The translations under genes and the position numbers were made by a program. 44,071 bases of DNA from an archaeon GW2011_AR18. Lineage in GTDB: Archaea; Nanobdellota; Nanobdellia; SCGC-AAA011-G17; GW2011-AR18. The DNA lies in NCBI GenBank assembly GCA_000806155.1, contig JWKX01000003.1:1-44071 (forward strand). Reading direction: 5' to 3'. Positions 15,046 to 22,923 of this stretch are shown piece by piece (position 1 is the stretch's first letter; each line of letters opens with the position of its first letter). Below the pieces are notes generated by a model. The model had not been told where the DNA came from. It was given only the letters and a program-made list of their open reading frames with translations, and ran no database searches.

Positions 15046-16250
15046 TTAAACATTATTTTTTAATTTCTTTAAAAAGTTTATCACACAGAAAGCTAAGGTC
15101 AAGCTTGACAATATTAGGAATAATAATAGCAATAATGTCAATAGTAGCATTGATAACAATATCATCAAGCCTAAAAAACTCAATAGAAGAACAATTCAGC
15201 AAAATAGGAGCAACAAGATTATATGTATTCCCCAAAACCAATGCTGGATTCGTCCCAACACAAGGATTGGAGAAAAAAGATGGTGAGACATTAGAAAGAC
15301 TAAGTGAATTCAAATGGGTCACGCCATATCTAATGCAAAGCTCAAGTGTTGAATTCAATAATGAAGTAAAAAAGATAGGAATACTCGCAACACCAACAGA
15401 CCAGTTAGAAGAGAGATGGAAAGATCTGGACTTCAATGTAGAGAAAGGAAGATTATTCAGTGATAATGATGACTATGCAGCAATAATAGGGAGAAGAGTA
15501 GAGGATGATGTGTTCAAGAAAGATGTAAGAATAAATGATAATATAATAATAGAGGGAAAAAAATTCAGGGTTATAGGGATACTGAAAGAATTCGGAAATC
15601 CAGAAGATGATAATAGAATATATGTACCAATAGATACAGCAAGAGAGGCATTCAACAAGCCAACACAACTATCAATGATAGAACTAGTAGTAAAACCCGG
15701 AGTAGATATCTCACAGGCAGCAAAAAAAGTTGAAAATACATTATTAAAATCAAAAGGAGAAAAACTATCAGCATCAAAGAAAAACCAGTTAAGCTTTGAG
15801 GTAACAACACCAGAACAATTACTAGGACAACTAAACAATGTCTTATTGATAATACAACTAGTACTAGTAAGCATAGCAGCAGTATCATTAATAGTGGGTG
15901 CAGTAGGAATAATGAATTCCATGTATACATCTGTATTAGAGAGAACAAGAGATATAGGAGTAATGAAATCTGTAGGTGCAAAAAAAAATGATATACTAAA
16001 AGTTTTCTTGATAGAAGCAGGAATAATAGGGTTAATAGGAGGATTGCTTGGAGTAATAATTGGTGTTACACTAGCTATACTAGTAGGGAATGTTGCGGCA
16101 ACATCAGGATTCTCATTCCTAAAAATACAGATAGATTATCCAGTAATGATATCATGTGTATTATTCTCAGTAATATTTGCAATGTTTTCAGGATATCTAC
16201 CAGCAAAAAGAGCATCAAAACTAGAGCCAGTGGAGGCATTAAGAGGATGA
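15042..16250 (+). CDS. MacB/FtsX-family permease 1
   Basis: 402 residues from the ATG at 15042, which overlaps the previous stop (ATGA); the frame is open further upstream, but that part overlaps the preceding gene and is not used. TM1 (SSLTILGIIIAIMSIVALITI) is followed by a MacB periplasmic core domain (~45-270, with TRLYVFPK and FNVEKGRLFSDNDDYAAIIGRRV), then three TM helices: VLLIIQLVLVSIAAVSLIVGAVGIMNSM, IEAGIIGLIGGLLGVIIGV and MISCVLFSVIFAMFSGYLP. ERTRDIGVMKSVGA is the cytosolic coupling segment. It is the first of two tandem permeases and probably forms a heterodimer with the next. Confidence 0.9.
   Translation: MIKHYFLISLKSLSHRKLRSSLTILGIIIAIMSIVALITISSSLKNSIEEQFSKIGATRLYVFPKTNAGFVPTQGLEKKDGETLERLSEFKWVTPYLMQSSSVEFNNEVKKIGILATPTDQLEERWKDLDFNVEKGRLFSDNDDYAAIIGRRVEDDVFKKDVRINDNIIIEGKKFRVIGILKEFGNPEDDNRIYVPIDTAREAFNKPTQLSMIELVVKPGVDISQAAKKVENTLLKSKGEKLSASKKNQLSFEVTTPEQLLGQLNNVLLIIQLVLVSIAAVSLIVGAVGIMNSMYTSVLERTRDIGVMKSVGAKKNDILKVFLIEAGIIGLIGGLLGVIIGVTLAILVGNVAATSGFSFLKIQIDYPVMISCVLFSVIFAMFSGYLPAKRASKLEPVEALRG
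15900..15952 (+). repeat. 53-nt identical segment, copy 1 (permease 1)
   Basis: Identical to 17087-17139 base for base, including third codon positions, although the two permeases are otherwise clearly diverged. It encodes the AVGIMNSMYTSVLERTR coupling segment. Confidence 0.85.
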
Positions 16251-17440
16251 AGATAATAAAAGATTATTACAGATTAATAGAAAGTAATTTTAGGAATAAA
16301 AAATTGAGATCATTCTTGACAACATTAGGAATAATAATCGGAGTAGCATTAATCATAATACTAATATCATTAGGACAGGGAATGCAGAATGCAATAAGCT
16401 ATCAATTCAATAAGATAGGAATAAAATCAATAAGAATAGTGGCTGGAGATTTACATGGGCCACCAAATGCAGCATTTGGATTAGATAAAAATTTACAACA
16501 ACATATAGAGAGAGTAAGAGGGGTAGATTATGTAAATCCAGTAATAATAAATGATGCAATAATGAGCTTTGACAATGAGGGAGCATTAGTAAGTGTATTT
16601 GGGTATGAAACAAAACTATCAGAAAAAGGATTTGTTGATACAGATGTAAAACTAGAATCAGGAAGGTTCTTCACTCCAGGTGATAAAGATTCAATAATAA
16701 TAGGACACAATATAGCAAATACAATTTATAATAAAAAAATAAGAGTAAAGAATAGTTTAGATATAAATGGAAGAAGATTCAGAGTGATAGGAATATTCGA
16801 GAAAACAGGAACAGATGTAGACAGCAATGTTTACATGCCATTAGAGACTTCAAGAGAGATGTTCGGGAATTCAGATATAGTAAATGTATTCATAGTGCAG
16901 ATAAAAGATGGGATAAACATAGATGAAGCAGCAAAAGACATAGACAAAGAACTATTAAGAGTATTAAAAAATAAAGATGCATATAAGGTGTTTACGCCAG
17001 CACAACTAGTAAGCTACATACAAGACATACTAGGAGCAATATCAGTATTCTTAACAGCAATAGCTGGAATATCATTAATAGTAGGAGCAGTAGGAATAAT
17101 GAATTCCATGTATACATCTGTATTAGAGAGAACAAGAGAGATAGGAGTAATGAAAGCAGTAGGAGCAAGAAGAAAAGATATACTATTATTATTCTTATTT
17201 GAAGCAGGACTTATTGGATTAGTTGGAGGGATAATAGGAATAACAATAGGGGTTATAGTATCATATGGAATAGGATTCTTATTATCAGAACTAGGATATG
17301 AACTAGTAAGGATAAGTGTTAGTGTAAATCTAATATTAGGGACATTATTATTCAGTTTCATAGTAGGATTAATATCTGGAATATTACCAGCATACAGAGG
17401 AAGCAAGATGCAGGCAGTAGAAGCATTAAGGTATGAATAA
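16247..17440 (+). CDS. MacB/FtsX-family permease 2
   Basis: 397 residues from ATG 16247, again in an ATGA overlap with the gene before; the longer upstream frame lies inside permease 1 and is rejected. Layout matches permease 1: TM1 (FLTTLGIIIGVALIIILISL), MacB core domain with KSIRIVAGD and ESGRFFTPGDKDSIIIG, then three TM helices (AISVFLTAIAGISLIVGAVG, FLFEAGLIGLVGGIIGITIG, LILGTLLFSFIVGLISGILP). The conserved ERTREIGVMKAVGA segment is present. It ends the operon; the next gene has its own TATA box right after the stop. Confidence 0.9.
   Translation: MKIIKDYYRLIESNFRNKKLRSFLTTLGIIIGVALIIILISLGQGMQNAISYQFNKIGIKSIRIVAGDLHGPPNAAFGLDKNLQQHIERVRGVDYVNPVIINDAIMSFDNEGALVSVFGYETKLSEKGFVDTDVKLESGRFFTPGDKDSIIIGHNIANTIYNKKIRVKNSLDINGRRFRVIGIFEKTGTDVDSNVYMPLETSREMFGNSDIVNVFIVQIKDGINIDEAAKDIDKELLRVLKNKDAYKVFTPAQLVSYIQDILGAISVFLTAIAGISLIVGAVGIMNSMYTSVLERTREIGVMKAVGARRKDILLLFLFEAGLIGLVGGIIGITIGVIVSYGIGFLLSELGYELVRISVSVNLILGTLLFSFIVGLISGILPAYRGSKMQAVEALRYE
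17087..17139 (+). repeat. 53-nt identical segment, copy 2 (permease 2)
   Basis: Second copy of the segment at 15900-15952; see that entry. It suggests gene conversion or strong constraint at the DNA level. Confidence 0.85.
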
Positions 17441-17441
17441 G

Positions 17442-17450
17442 CTTTTAAAT
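17442..17450 (+). promoter_or_regulatory. TATA box of the THUMP-SPOUT gene
   Basis: CTTTTAAAT begins directly after the permease 2 stop and is centred 26 bp before ATG 17472, favouring that start over TTG 17457. Confidence 0.55.
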
Positions 17451-17471
17451 TAATATTTGAACAATATAATA

Positions 17472-18398
17472 ATGAAATACTTAATAATATTAAATAAGTT
17501 TGAATTTGATATAAATATATTAAAAAATAAACTAAAAAATAAAGTAAATAATTTTACAGAAGAACAAGGAAGATTAGTGATAGAAACTAATGATAATATA
17601 ACTGAAGAACTAAAACAATTACAAGAGGTAAAGAAATATTATATAATAAACACAGAGTGGAAAGAACTAGATTTTAAAAAACTAAAAACAGATGCATTAA
17701 GAACAGTAAAAAATTATAAAAGTTATATAATAGAGACAAAGTTTTATGATAAAATGCCGATATCCGCAAAATCAGTCTATAAACAGATAAATCCATACTT
17801 AAAACATGAAGGATTAGTTGTAGATGAGAACCCTGAAGTAATATTATATGTAGAATTTAAAAAAGAAAATCTTAAAAGATACTACAGAATATGTTATAAT
17901 GAAAAACAAAACATGGAAAAAACAAAACCAATAGAAATAGAATACAAGAACCTGTATGTAGTATTAGAAGAGCCAAGATTAACAGAAGAGATAAGTGACT
18001 TCCTAAGACTATGCTGGATATTCAAGATGCCATTATACATAATAACAAAAAAACAAAATGAGGTAGAAAATGCATTAAGAAAGGCAAAAGAGATAACAAA
18101 GGGGATAGTATATGAAGAAATGATAATAAAATACATACCCTACTTATCAAAAGATTATATAAAAGTAGGATTCACAAAACATGCAACACAGAATGAAAAA
18201 GAACTAGTAGAATTCTTAGATAAAAATGATGAAGAAAAAATAATGCTAGTATTTGGAAATGATACATATGGATTAAGCCAGGAAGTAAGAGATGATCTAG
18301 ATTATAGTTTTAGGTTAACACCAGAACTAAATAAACCATTAAAAGCAAACCAGGCATTAAGCTATGTACTAGGAATATTTACAGGAAGAAAAATCTGA
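17472..18398 (+). CDS. THUMP-SPOUT RNA methyltransferase-like protein
   Basis: 308 residues. The N-terminal ~100 residues are strand/helix alternating with LVIETNDNITEELKQLQEV and SYIIETKFYDKMPISAKSVY, consistent with a THUMP-type RNA-binding domain, followed by HEGLVVDENPEVILYVEF. The C-terminal part has the trefoil-knot hallmarks of SPOUT enzymes: NLYVVLEEPRLTEEI, IMLVFGNDTYGLSQEVRDDL (GNDTYGL) and LKANQALSYVLGIF. Such proteins are predicted to methylate ribose or base positions in tRNA or rRNA; the target is unknown here. It is monocistronic, directly behind the ABC operon. Confidence 0.75.
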   Translation: MKYLIILNKFEFDINILKNKLKNKVNNFTEEQGRLVIETNDNITEELKQLQEVKKYYIINTEWKELDFKKLKTDALRTVKNYKSYIIETKFYDKMPISAKSVYKQINPYLKHEGLVVDENPEVILYVEFKKENLKRYYRICYNEKQNMEKTKPIEIEYKNLYVVLEEPRLTEEISDFLRLCWIFKMPLYIITKKQNEVENALRKAKEITKGIVYEEMIIKYIPYLSKDYIKVGFTKHATQNEKELVEFLDKNDEEKIMLVFGNDTYGLSQEVRDDLDYSFRLTPELNKPLKANQALSYVLGIFTGRKI

Positions 18399-18402
18399 TA
18401 CT

Positions 18403-18792
18403 ATGCAAATTGTATTTAAAACTAATTTACCAGGCATTTTGAATGATGATACAGATGATTTTAATGGTCATTTAATGAATCCTAGATTTGGAAAGTGGAA
18501 AACTTATGATGAAGAAGATGATGGAATAATCTATTTTGTTTCACCTAAAAATGTTGTCTGGACATTAGAAAGGTGCTTAAAATACTTTAGTAATAGAAAA
18601 TTAATATTTGGTGATAGAGAAGAACAATATAAAGTATTGAGAATATTAGATCTCTTAGTAGATGAACATGAAAGAAGTATATCCTATGAACCTGAAATTT
18701 ATACAAGACATATAGAATCATTAGAAAGAAAATATCCTTATTTTAAAGTAGAAAGAGAAACTAAAAAAGAACAATATGAATTTACTTTTTAA
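18403..18792 (+). CDS. Hypothetical protein
   Basis: 129 residues, soluble, no family recognised. Visible features are an acidic patch (NDDTDDFNGH, YDEEDDG), a WTLERCLKYFSNRKLIFGD helix-strand segment and a charged C-terminus. It begins 4 bp after the THUMP-SPOUT stop, so it is probably co-transcribed. Its last 11 bp overlap the convergent aspS 3' end. Codon use (GTT, GGT, TCT) is less biased than in the gene before it. Confidence 0.6.
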   Translation: MQIVFKTNLPGILNDDTDDFNGHLMNPRFGKWKTYDEEDDGIIYFVSPKNVVWTLERCLKYFSNRKLIFGDREEQYKVLRILDLLVDEHERSISYEPEIYTRHIESLERKYPYFKVERETKKEQYEFTF

Positions 18793-20557
18793 CAACATCT
18801 AATTTTATATGCAGTTCTTTAATTTGTTTTTCGTCTATATCCCCAGGAGAGCCATCCATTGGACATTCAGCAGACTTGTTTTTTGGGAAAGCAATAACTT
18901 CACGAATATCAACCAACCCTATTAATAAACCTACTAATCTATCTACACCAATTCCTACTCCACCATGAGGTGGACCAGCATATTTATAAGCCTCTAATAA
19001 AAATCCGAATTTTTTCTCTGCCTCTTTTTCGCTTAATCCAATTATTGAGAATATCTTTTTTTGTATATCTGGTTTATGTATACGTAAACTTCCAGAACAT
19101 AATTCAACTCCATTTAAAACTAGATCATAAAGGGTTGCATAAACTTTTCCTGGATCTGTATCTAATAATTTAATATGTTCTTTTTTTGGCATACAAAATG
19201 GGTGATGTTCTGGTTCAAATTTTTGGTCTTCATCATTCCAAGAAAATAATGGGAAATCAGTTATCCAACAGAATTTATATTCATTTTTTGGAATTATATT
19301 TAATTTATTAGCAATATTTAATCTAACTTGACCTAAAGAAGTGCAAACAGTTTTGAATTTATCAGCTATAAATAACAACAGATCGCCGTCTTTTGCTTTT
19401 GTTGTTTTTATTAATTCCTTCTGTATATTATCATCTATATATTTTGTTATTGAACTTTCTAACTTACCTTTTTCTACCCTAGCCCATGCCATACCTTTAG
19501 CGTGATGTCTTTTTGCTAATTCTATTAATTCATCTATCTCCGTTCTTGAGAACTTTCCACACTCTGTTGCATTTAGGCATTTAACAACACCTTTATCATT
19601 AATTATTGATTTAAAGACATCAAAATTTGAGTTTTTTACAATATCTGAAACATCAATAAGTTCTAATCCAAATCTTAAATCAGGTTTATCGCTACCATAT
19701 TTTGACATTGCTTCATTATATGTTATTCTAACAAATGGTTTTTTTATTTTTATATCCCTTGTTTTGAAAACAGCTTCCATTAAACCTTCAACTACTTTAA
19801 AAATATCTTCTTCATTAGCAAAACTCATTTCTATATCAATTTGCGTATGTTCTGGCTGTCTGTCTGCTCTTAGATCTTCATCTCTTAAACAACGAGCTAG
19901 TTGAAAATATCTATCACATCCTCCAACCATAAGAATCTGTTTATATAATTGTGGACTTTGAGGTAAAGCGTAAAATTTTCCAGGATTTATTCTGCTTGGG
20001 ACTAAATAATCACGTGCTCCTTCAGGAGTTGGTTTTACTAAGATTGGTGTTTCTATCTCAGTAAAGGCTTGAGAAGATAAATATTCTCTTGCTGCCTGAG
20101 CAACTTTATGTCTTAATAACAAATTTTGTTGCATTATTGGTCTTCTTAAATCTAAATATCTATATTTTAATCTTAATTCTTCATTTGCTTCAGTTTTATC
20201 ATCAATTTCAAATGGTGGAACTTCAGATTCACTTATTATCTCTAATTTTGCAGCATCAACTTCTATTTCTCCTGTAATTAGAGTTTTATTCTCCATTCCT
20301 GTTGGACGTAATCTTACTTTTCCTTCTATTTGAATACACCATTCCCTTCTTAGTTTATCTGCTTCTGGAATTTTAATTGGATCTAAGACTACTTGAGTAA
20401 AACCGTATTTGTCTCTTAGATCAATAAAGATAATTCCGCCGTGATTACGTTGCGACGCAACCCATCCACATATTTTTACATCTTTTTTAATATCCTTACT
20501 TATAAGTTGTCCACATGTATGTGTTCTATAGCTTGTTTCAAACATTTTTACTTCCAT
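18782..20557 (-). CDS. aspS: Aspartyl-tRNA synthetase, bacterial type with GAD domain
   Basis: 591 residues. An OB-fold anticodon-binding domain (~10-120, RTHTCGQL, ICGWVASQRNHGGIIFIDLRD) leads into the class II core with motif 2 ARCLRDEDLRADRQPEHTQ (about 221-239). A GAD-type insertion (~285-425, beginning YGSDKPDLRFGLEL) and motif 3 GGVGIGVDRLVGLL follow, then IREVIAFPKNKSAECPMDGSPG. The length and GAD insertion are those of bacterial enzymes; archaeal AspRS is ~430 residues without GAD. It therefore looks like an old transfer from bacteria. The start may be ATG 20557 or ATG 20545; the latter has GGAAG 5 nt upstream. Both lie inside the tail of the upstream micro-ORF. Whether it is discriminating cannot be told from sequence alone. 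Confidence 0.93.
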   Translation of the reverse strand: MEVKMFETSYRTHTCGQLISKDIKKDVKICGWVASQRNHGGIIFIDLRDKYGFTQVVLDPIKIPEADKLRREWCIQIEGKVRLRPTGMENKTLITGEIEVDAAKLEIISESEVPPFEIDDKTEANEELRLKYRYLDLRRPIMQQNLLLRHKVAQAAREYLSSQAFTEIETPILVKPTPEGARDYLVPSRINPGKFYALPQSPQLYKQILMVGGCDRYFQLARCLRDEDLRADRQPEHTQIDIEMSFANEEDIFKVVEGLMEAVFKTRDIKIKKPFVRITYNEAMSKYGSDKPDLRFGLELIDVSDIVKNSNFDVFKSIINDKGVVKCLNATECGKFSRTEIDELIELAKRHHAKGMAWARVEKGKLESSITKYIDDNIQKELIKTTKAKDGDLLLFIADKFKTVCTSLGQVRLNIANKLNIIPKNEYKFCWITDFPLFSWNDEDQKFEPEHHPFCMPKKEHIKLLDTDPGKVYATLYDLVLNGVELCSGSLRIHKPDIQKKIFSIIGLSEKEAEKKFGFLLEAYKYAGPPHGGVGIGVDRLVGLLIGLVDIREVIAFPKNKSAECPMDGSPGDIDEKQIKELHIKLDVVKK

Positions 20558-20705
20558 ATTTGTTTAAATGATTCCAAACAGTACTTGTTCCTATTTTTAA
20601 CTCTTTTGCTATATTTGAATAACTTAATCCTTTATTTCTGAGGTTAATCATTCCATTAACTAATTTTTTTACTGTTAACTTCCCGCAAGTATGAGTTCTG
20701 AACAT
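20538..20705 (-). CDS. Chimeric micro-ORF: AspRS N-terminus fused to helix-turn-helix
   Basis: 55 residues. It starts MFRTHTCGKLTVKK, a near-copy of the canonical AspRS N-terminus and of this window's own RTHTCGQL. It then turns into a homeodomain-like HTH: NLRNKGLSYSNIAKELKIG and TSTVWNHLNKYG. The ATG at 20705 lies exactly 25 bp from a strong TATA box (20724-20735), so it is the first codon of a predicted leaderless transcript that continues into aspS. Its stop (TGA 20540-20538) lies just past the alternative aspS start ATG 20545 in the +1 frame, as in termination-reinitiation coupling. It may be the remnant of an inserted homing-type element or a regulatory leader peptide. Confidence 0.6.
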   Translation of the reverse strand: MFRTHTCGKLTVKKLVNGMINLRNKGLSYSNIAKELKIGTSTVWNHLNKYGSKNV

Positions 20706-20723
20706 AAAAATAACGTCTTTAAA

Positions 20724-20735
20724 GAATTTATAAGG
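20724..20735 (-). promoter_or_regulatory. TATA box of the micro-ORF/aspS transcript
   Basis: CCTTATAAATTC on the minus strand, centred at about 20730, is 25 bp from the micro-ORF ATG and ~170 bp from the aspS start. I see no comparable TATA box between the micro-ORF start and aspS. Confidence 0.65.
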
Positions 20736-20746
20736 TTTATTGTTGG

Positions 20747-21673
20747 TTAAATCCTAATATGATTATACATCTTTATTGTTACTTTACTGAATTCTGTCCT
20801 TAGTCCACTTTGAAGCCCGCCAATCCAACCAAAAATATTTCTTGTTGTTATTCCTTTTTTATCTAAAAATATTTCATACAATTTTTTTTCTTTATCCTTT
20901 TCACCAGTATTCAATATAACCTCTATAAATGAATAAACTAAATTTGCTCTAAATTTTTTATCTTTCTTAAATGTCCTTACAGGAACAGCTGTAAAAGGCA
21001 ACTTAAAACTTACTTCTAAAACTGTATCTTTAAACAATATTCCCCTAGTAACTTTTAACAATAATATTATTATGCCTTTATTATCAGTATATGTTCTATT
21101 ATCGGCTTCTTCATTAAAATAAACATTATCAGAAATTTCAATTTTATATCCTTTACATTTTAAGTTCTCCAATAAACTTACTATAACCCTATTTATTTTT
21201 TGAATCGCATCTTCAGCATTATTAACAATATCCTGCTTACTTAGAATAATAATCTCATCATCCTTTAATAATTCCTCTTCTAACTCCTTTACCCTCTTAT
21301 TATAGTCTCTAGAAGAGTATGGATCACCATATTCACCAAAATTACAATCACTTTCTCTTATAACCCTAAAAGAATCATGGGGTAAGAAGTTAAATTTAAC
21401 ATGAGAACCACCAAGATGTTTTCTAAGTCCTAAAAAAGCTTTTTCAGTATTGATAACTATAACAGCCTTAGGACCCATACTTCTGTCATAAAGCTTAGGA
21501 TATGCAAATCTTACATTACTATCTACTGCATCAATATCATAACCAAAAGCAGGTCTGTAAGAACCGTCACCCTGTATGTATCTATCAACAAATCTCTCGG
21601 TAGTACCGTGAAAAACTATAATAGGTATCTTACTGCCATGAAAAATTATCTTATCATATCTATTTTTAGGCAT
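20747..21673 (-). CDS. Hypothetical protein with possible ADP-ribosyltransferase-like N-terminus
   Basis: 308 residues, no signal peptide. The N-terminus has IPIIVFHGTTERFVDRYIQ (HGT near 22-24), then VDSNVRFAYPKLYDRSMGPKAVIVI and LPHDSFRVIRESD, an order of motifs resembling the H-Y-E class of ADP-ribosyltransferase folds (HGT strand, aromatic second motif, acidic third motif). The middle is helical and charged (KRVKELEEELLKDDEIIIL), and the C-terminal ~130 residues are strand-rich with GIIILLLKVTRGI. The fold assignment is tentative and catalytic residues are not proven. TTTTAAATAAAG at ~21694-21705 is a suitable TATA box. It lies upstream of, and on the same strand as, the aspS locus. Confidence 0.5.
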   Translation of the reverse strand: MPKNRYDKIIFHGSKIPIIVFHGTTERFVDRYIQGDGSYRPAFGYDIDAVDSNVRFAYPKLYDRSMGPKAVIVINTEKAFLGLRKHLGGSHVKFNFLPHDSFRVIRESDCNFGEYGDPYSSRDYNKRVKELEEELLKDDEIIILSKQDIVNNAEDAIQKINRVIVSLLENLKCKGYKIEISDNVYFNEEADNRTYTDNKGIIILLLKVTRGILFKDTVLEVSFKLPFTAVPVRTFKKDKKFRANLVYSFIEVILNTGEKDKEKKLYEIFLDKKGITTRNIFGWIGGLQSGLRTEFSKVTIKMYNHIRI

Positions 21674-21764
21674 AATAAACCCTAATCTATCCTTTATTTA
21701 AAACTATCTTCAGAAAACGAATAATAATATAAATAATGTATTACTCAAAATTATTTGAGATAAC

Positions 21765-22298
21765 ATGAATAATATAGAAGTAGAGATAAGAAGTTTTATT
21801 TCAAAAGAAAAATATAATGAATTAATAGAATTCTTTAAGAAAAATGCAGAATTCATAAATGAAGATTACCAAGAAACATATTACTTTGATACAAAAGAAG
21901 ACCTAAGAATACAGAAAAATAATTATTTTTCTAAAATATGGATGAAAAAAGGAAAAATGCATGATGAACAGAGAGAAGAAATAGAGATAAAATTTGAAAA
22001 AGAAGATTTTGAAAAACTAGAAAAAATGTTTACAAGCATAGGAATAAATGTCAATATAAAATGGTTCAGAACAAGACATAATTACAAATGGGATGATATA
22101 GTAGTATCAATAGACTATACAAGAGGATATGGGTATATCATAGAATTAGAAAAAATGAGTACAGAAGAAGATAAAACAAAAGTCTTAGAAGAATTAAAAA
22201 AACATTTCGAGATGCTTAAAATACCATTGACTTCTAAAGAAGAATTTGATAACCAATTCAAGAATTACAAAGAAAACTGGAAGACATTAACTATCTAG
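21765..22298 (+). CDS. CYTH-domain protein (class IV adenylate cyclase/thiamine-triphosphatase-like)
   Basis: 177 residues. The start MNNIEVEIRSF holds the ExExR-type signature (E-V-E-I-R) of CYTH tunnels. Other family strands are visible: YYFDTKEDLRIQKN, FSKIWMKKGKMHDEQREEIEIKF, KWFRTRHNYKWDDIVVSIDYTRGYGYIIELEKM (written here in part: VVSIDYTRGYGYIIELE), with alternating charged residues pointing into the tunnel. Enzymes of this fold bind triphosphates with divalent metal; cyclase, thiamine triphosphatase or polyphosphatase activity cannot be separated by eye. It is divergent from the gene at 20747-21673. Confidence 0.78.
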   Translation: MNNIEVEIRSFISKEKYNELIEFFKKNAEFINEDYQETYYFDTKEDLRIQKNNYFSKIWMKKGKMHDEQREEIEIKFEKEDFEKLEKMFTSIGINVNIKWFRTRHNYKWDDIVVSIDYTRGYGYIIELEKMSTEEDKTKVLEELKKHFEMLKIPLTSKEEFDNQFKNYKENWKTLTI

Positions 22299-22302
22299 AT
22301 AT

Positions 22303-22313
22303 GCTTTTAAATA
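22303..22313 (+). promoter_or_regulatory. TATA box of the gene at 22333
   Basis: GCTTTTAAATA is centred 25 bp before ATG 22333, giving a leaderless start. Confidence 0.55.
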
Positions 22314-22332
22314 TTTCTGAAATCTATACTTT

Positions 22333-22923
22333 ATGAGAGATATATTATTTGTTGTACACCCTTATACTTATAAACAAGATAGTGATGGTTTTGTTGGTAT
22401 CAGTAAGACTGATAAATCTTCTATAAGAGATAGAGATATAGGATTGTTAGTAAATCAATTTCTAGATAGAGAACATAAAGTAGTTGCTTTATTTGAGAGA
22501 AGTGAATTTTTTGAATCTGCTGTGTTTACATTTGATGATAATTATAAATTTATCTTTGATGATAGGTTAATTAGAGAAGCTATTCCACCTACTGGATATC
22601 CTAGACCTGATAATAGACCTGAAGGTATTAATGACGAGCAGTGGGAACAAGTTAAAGCTTTTTATGCTAGCAAAGAAAAATTTGGAGATTTATTAAGTAA
22701 TTATAGAGATGTTTATTTTATAGGAGGGATATTAGAGAGGTGTGTTGCAAATTTTGCTAATTATTGCAGAAATCATAGAACATCTAGTAATGAATTATTT
22801 TACATACCAGAATTATGCGTTTCAACTGATGAGAATATGAGACTGGAAGTAGAAAATAAATTGAAAAAAATGAATATATTGCCATTAAATTATGGAGATA
22901 CACTAGAAAGATTAGTCAGGTAA
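22333..22923 (+). CDS. Isochorismatase-like fold protein, probably degenerate
   Basis: 196 residues. The C-terminal half resembles the cysteine hydrolase core: DVYFIGGILERCVANFANYC (about 138-157; the Cys of GxxxExCV matches the nucleophile position) followed by LFYIPELCVSTD like the family's D-A strand. At the N-terminus the usual catalytic Asp (VIDxQxDF) is replaced: the strand reads ILFVVHPYTYKQDSDGF. It may be inactive or use another mechanism. The middle (GYPRPDNRPEGINDEQWEQ) is an insertion I cannot place. Codon use is freer than in neighbouring genes. The 3' end overlaps the convergent gene by 12 bp. Confidence 0.5.
   Translation: MRDILFVVHPYTYKQDSDGFVGISKTDKSSIRDRDIGLLVNQFLDREHKVVALFERSEFFESAVFTFDDNYKFIFDDRLIREAIPPTGYPRPDNRPEGINDEQWEQVKAFYASKEKFGDLLSNYRDVYFIGGILERCVANFANYCRNHRTSSNELFYIPELCVSTDENMRLEVENKLKKMNILPLNYGDTLERLVR

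Noticed and set aside
16154-16246. N-terminal extension of permease 2
   Set aside because: It overlaps the 3' end of permease 1; ATG 16247 in the ATGA overlap matches permease 1 in layout.
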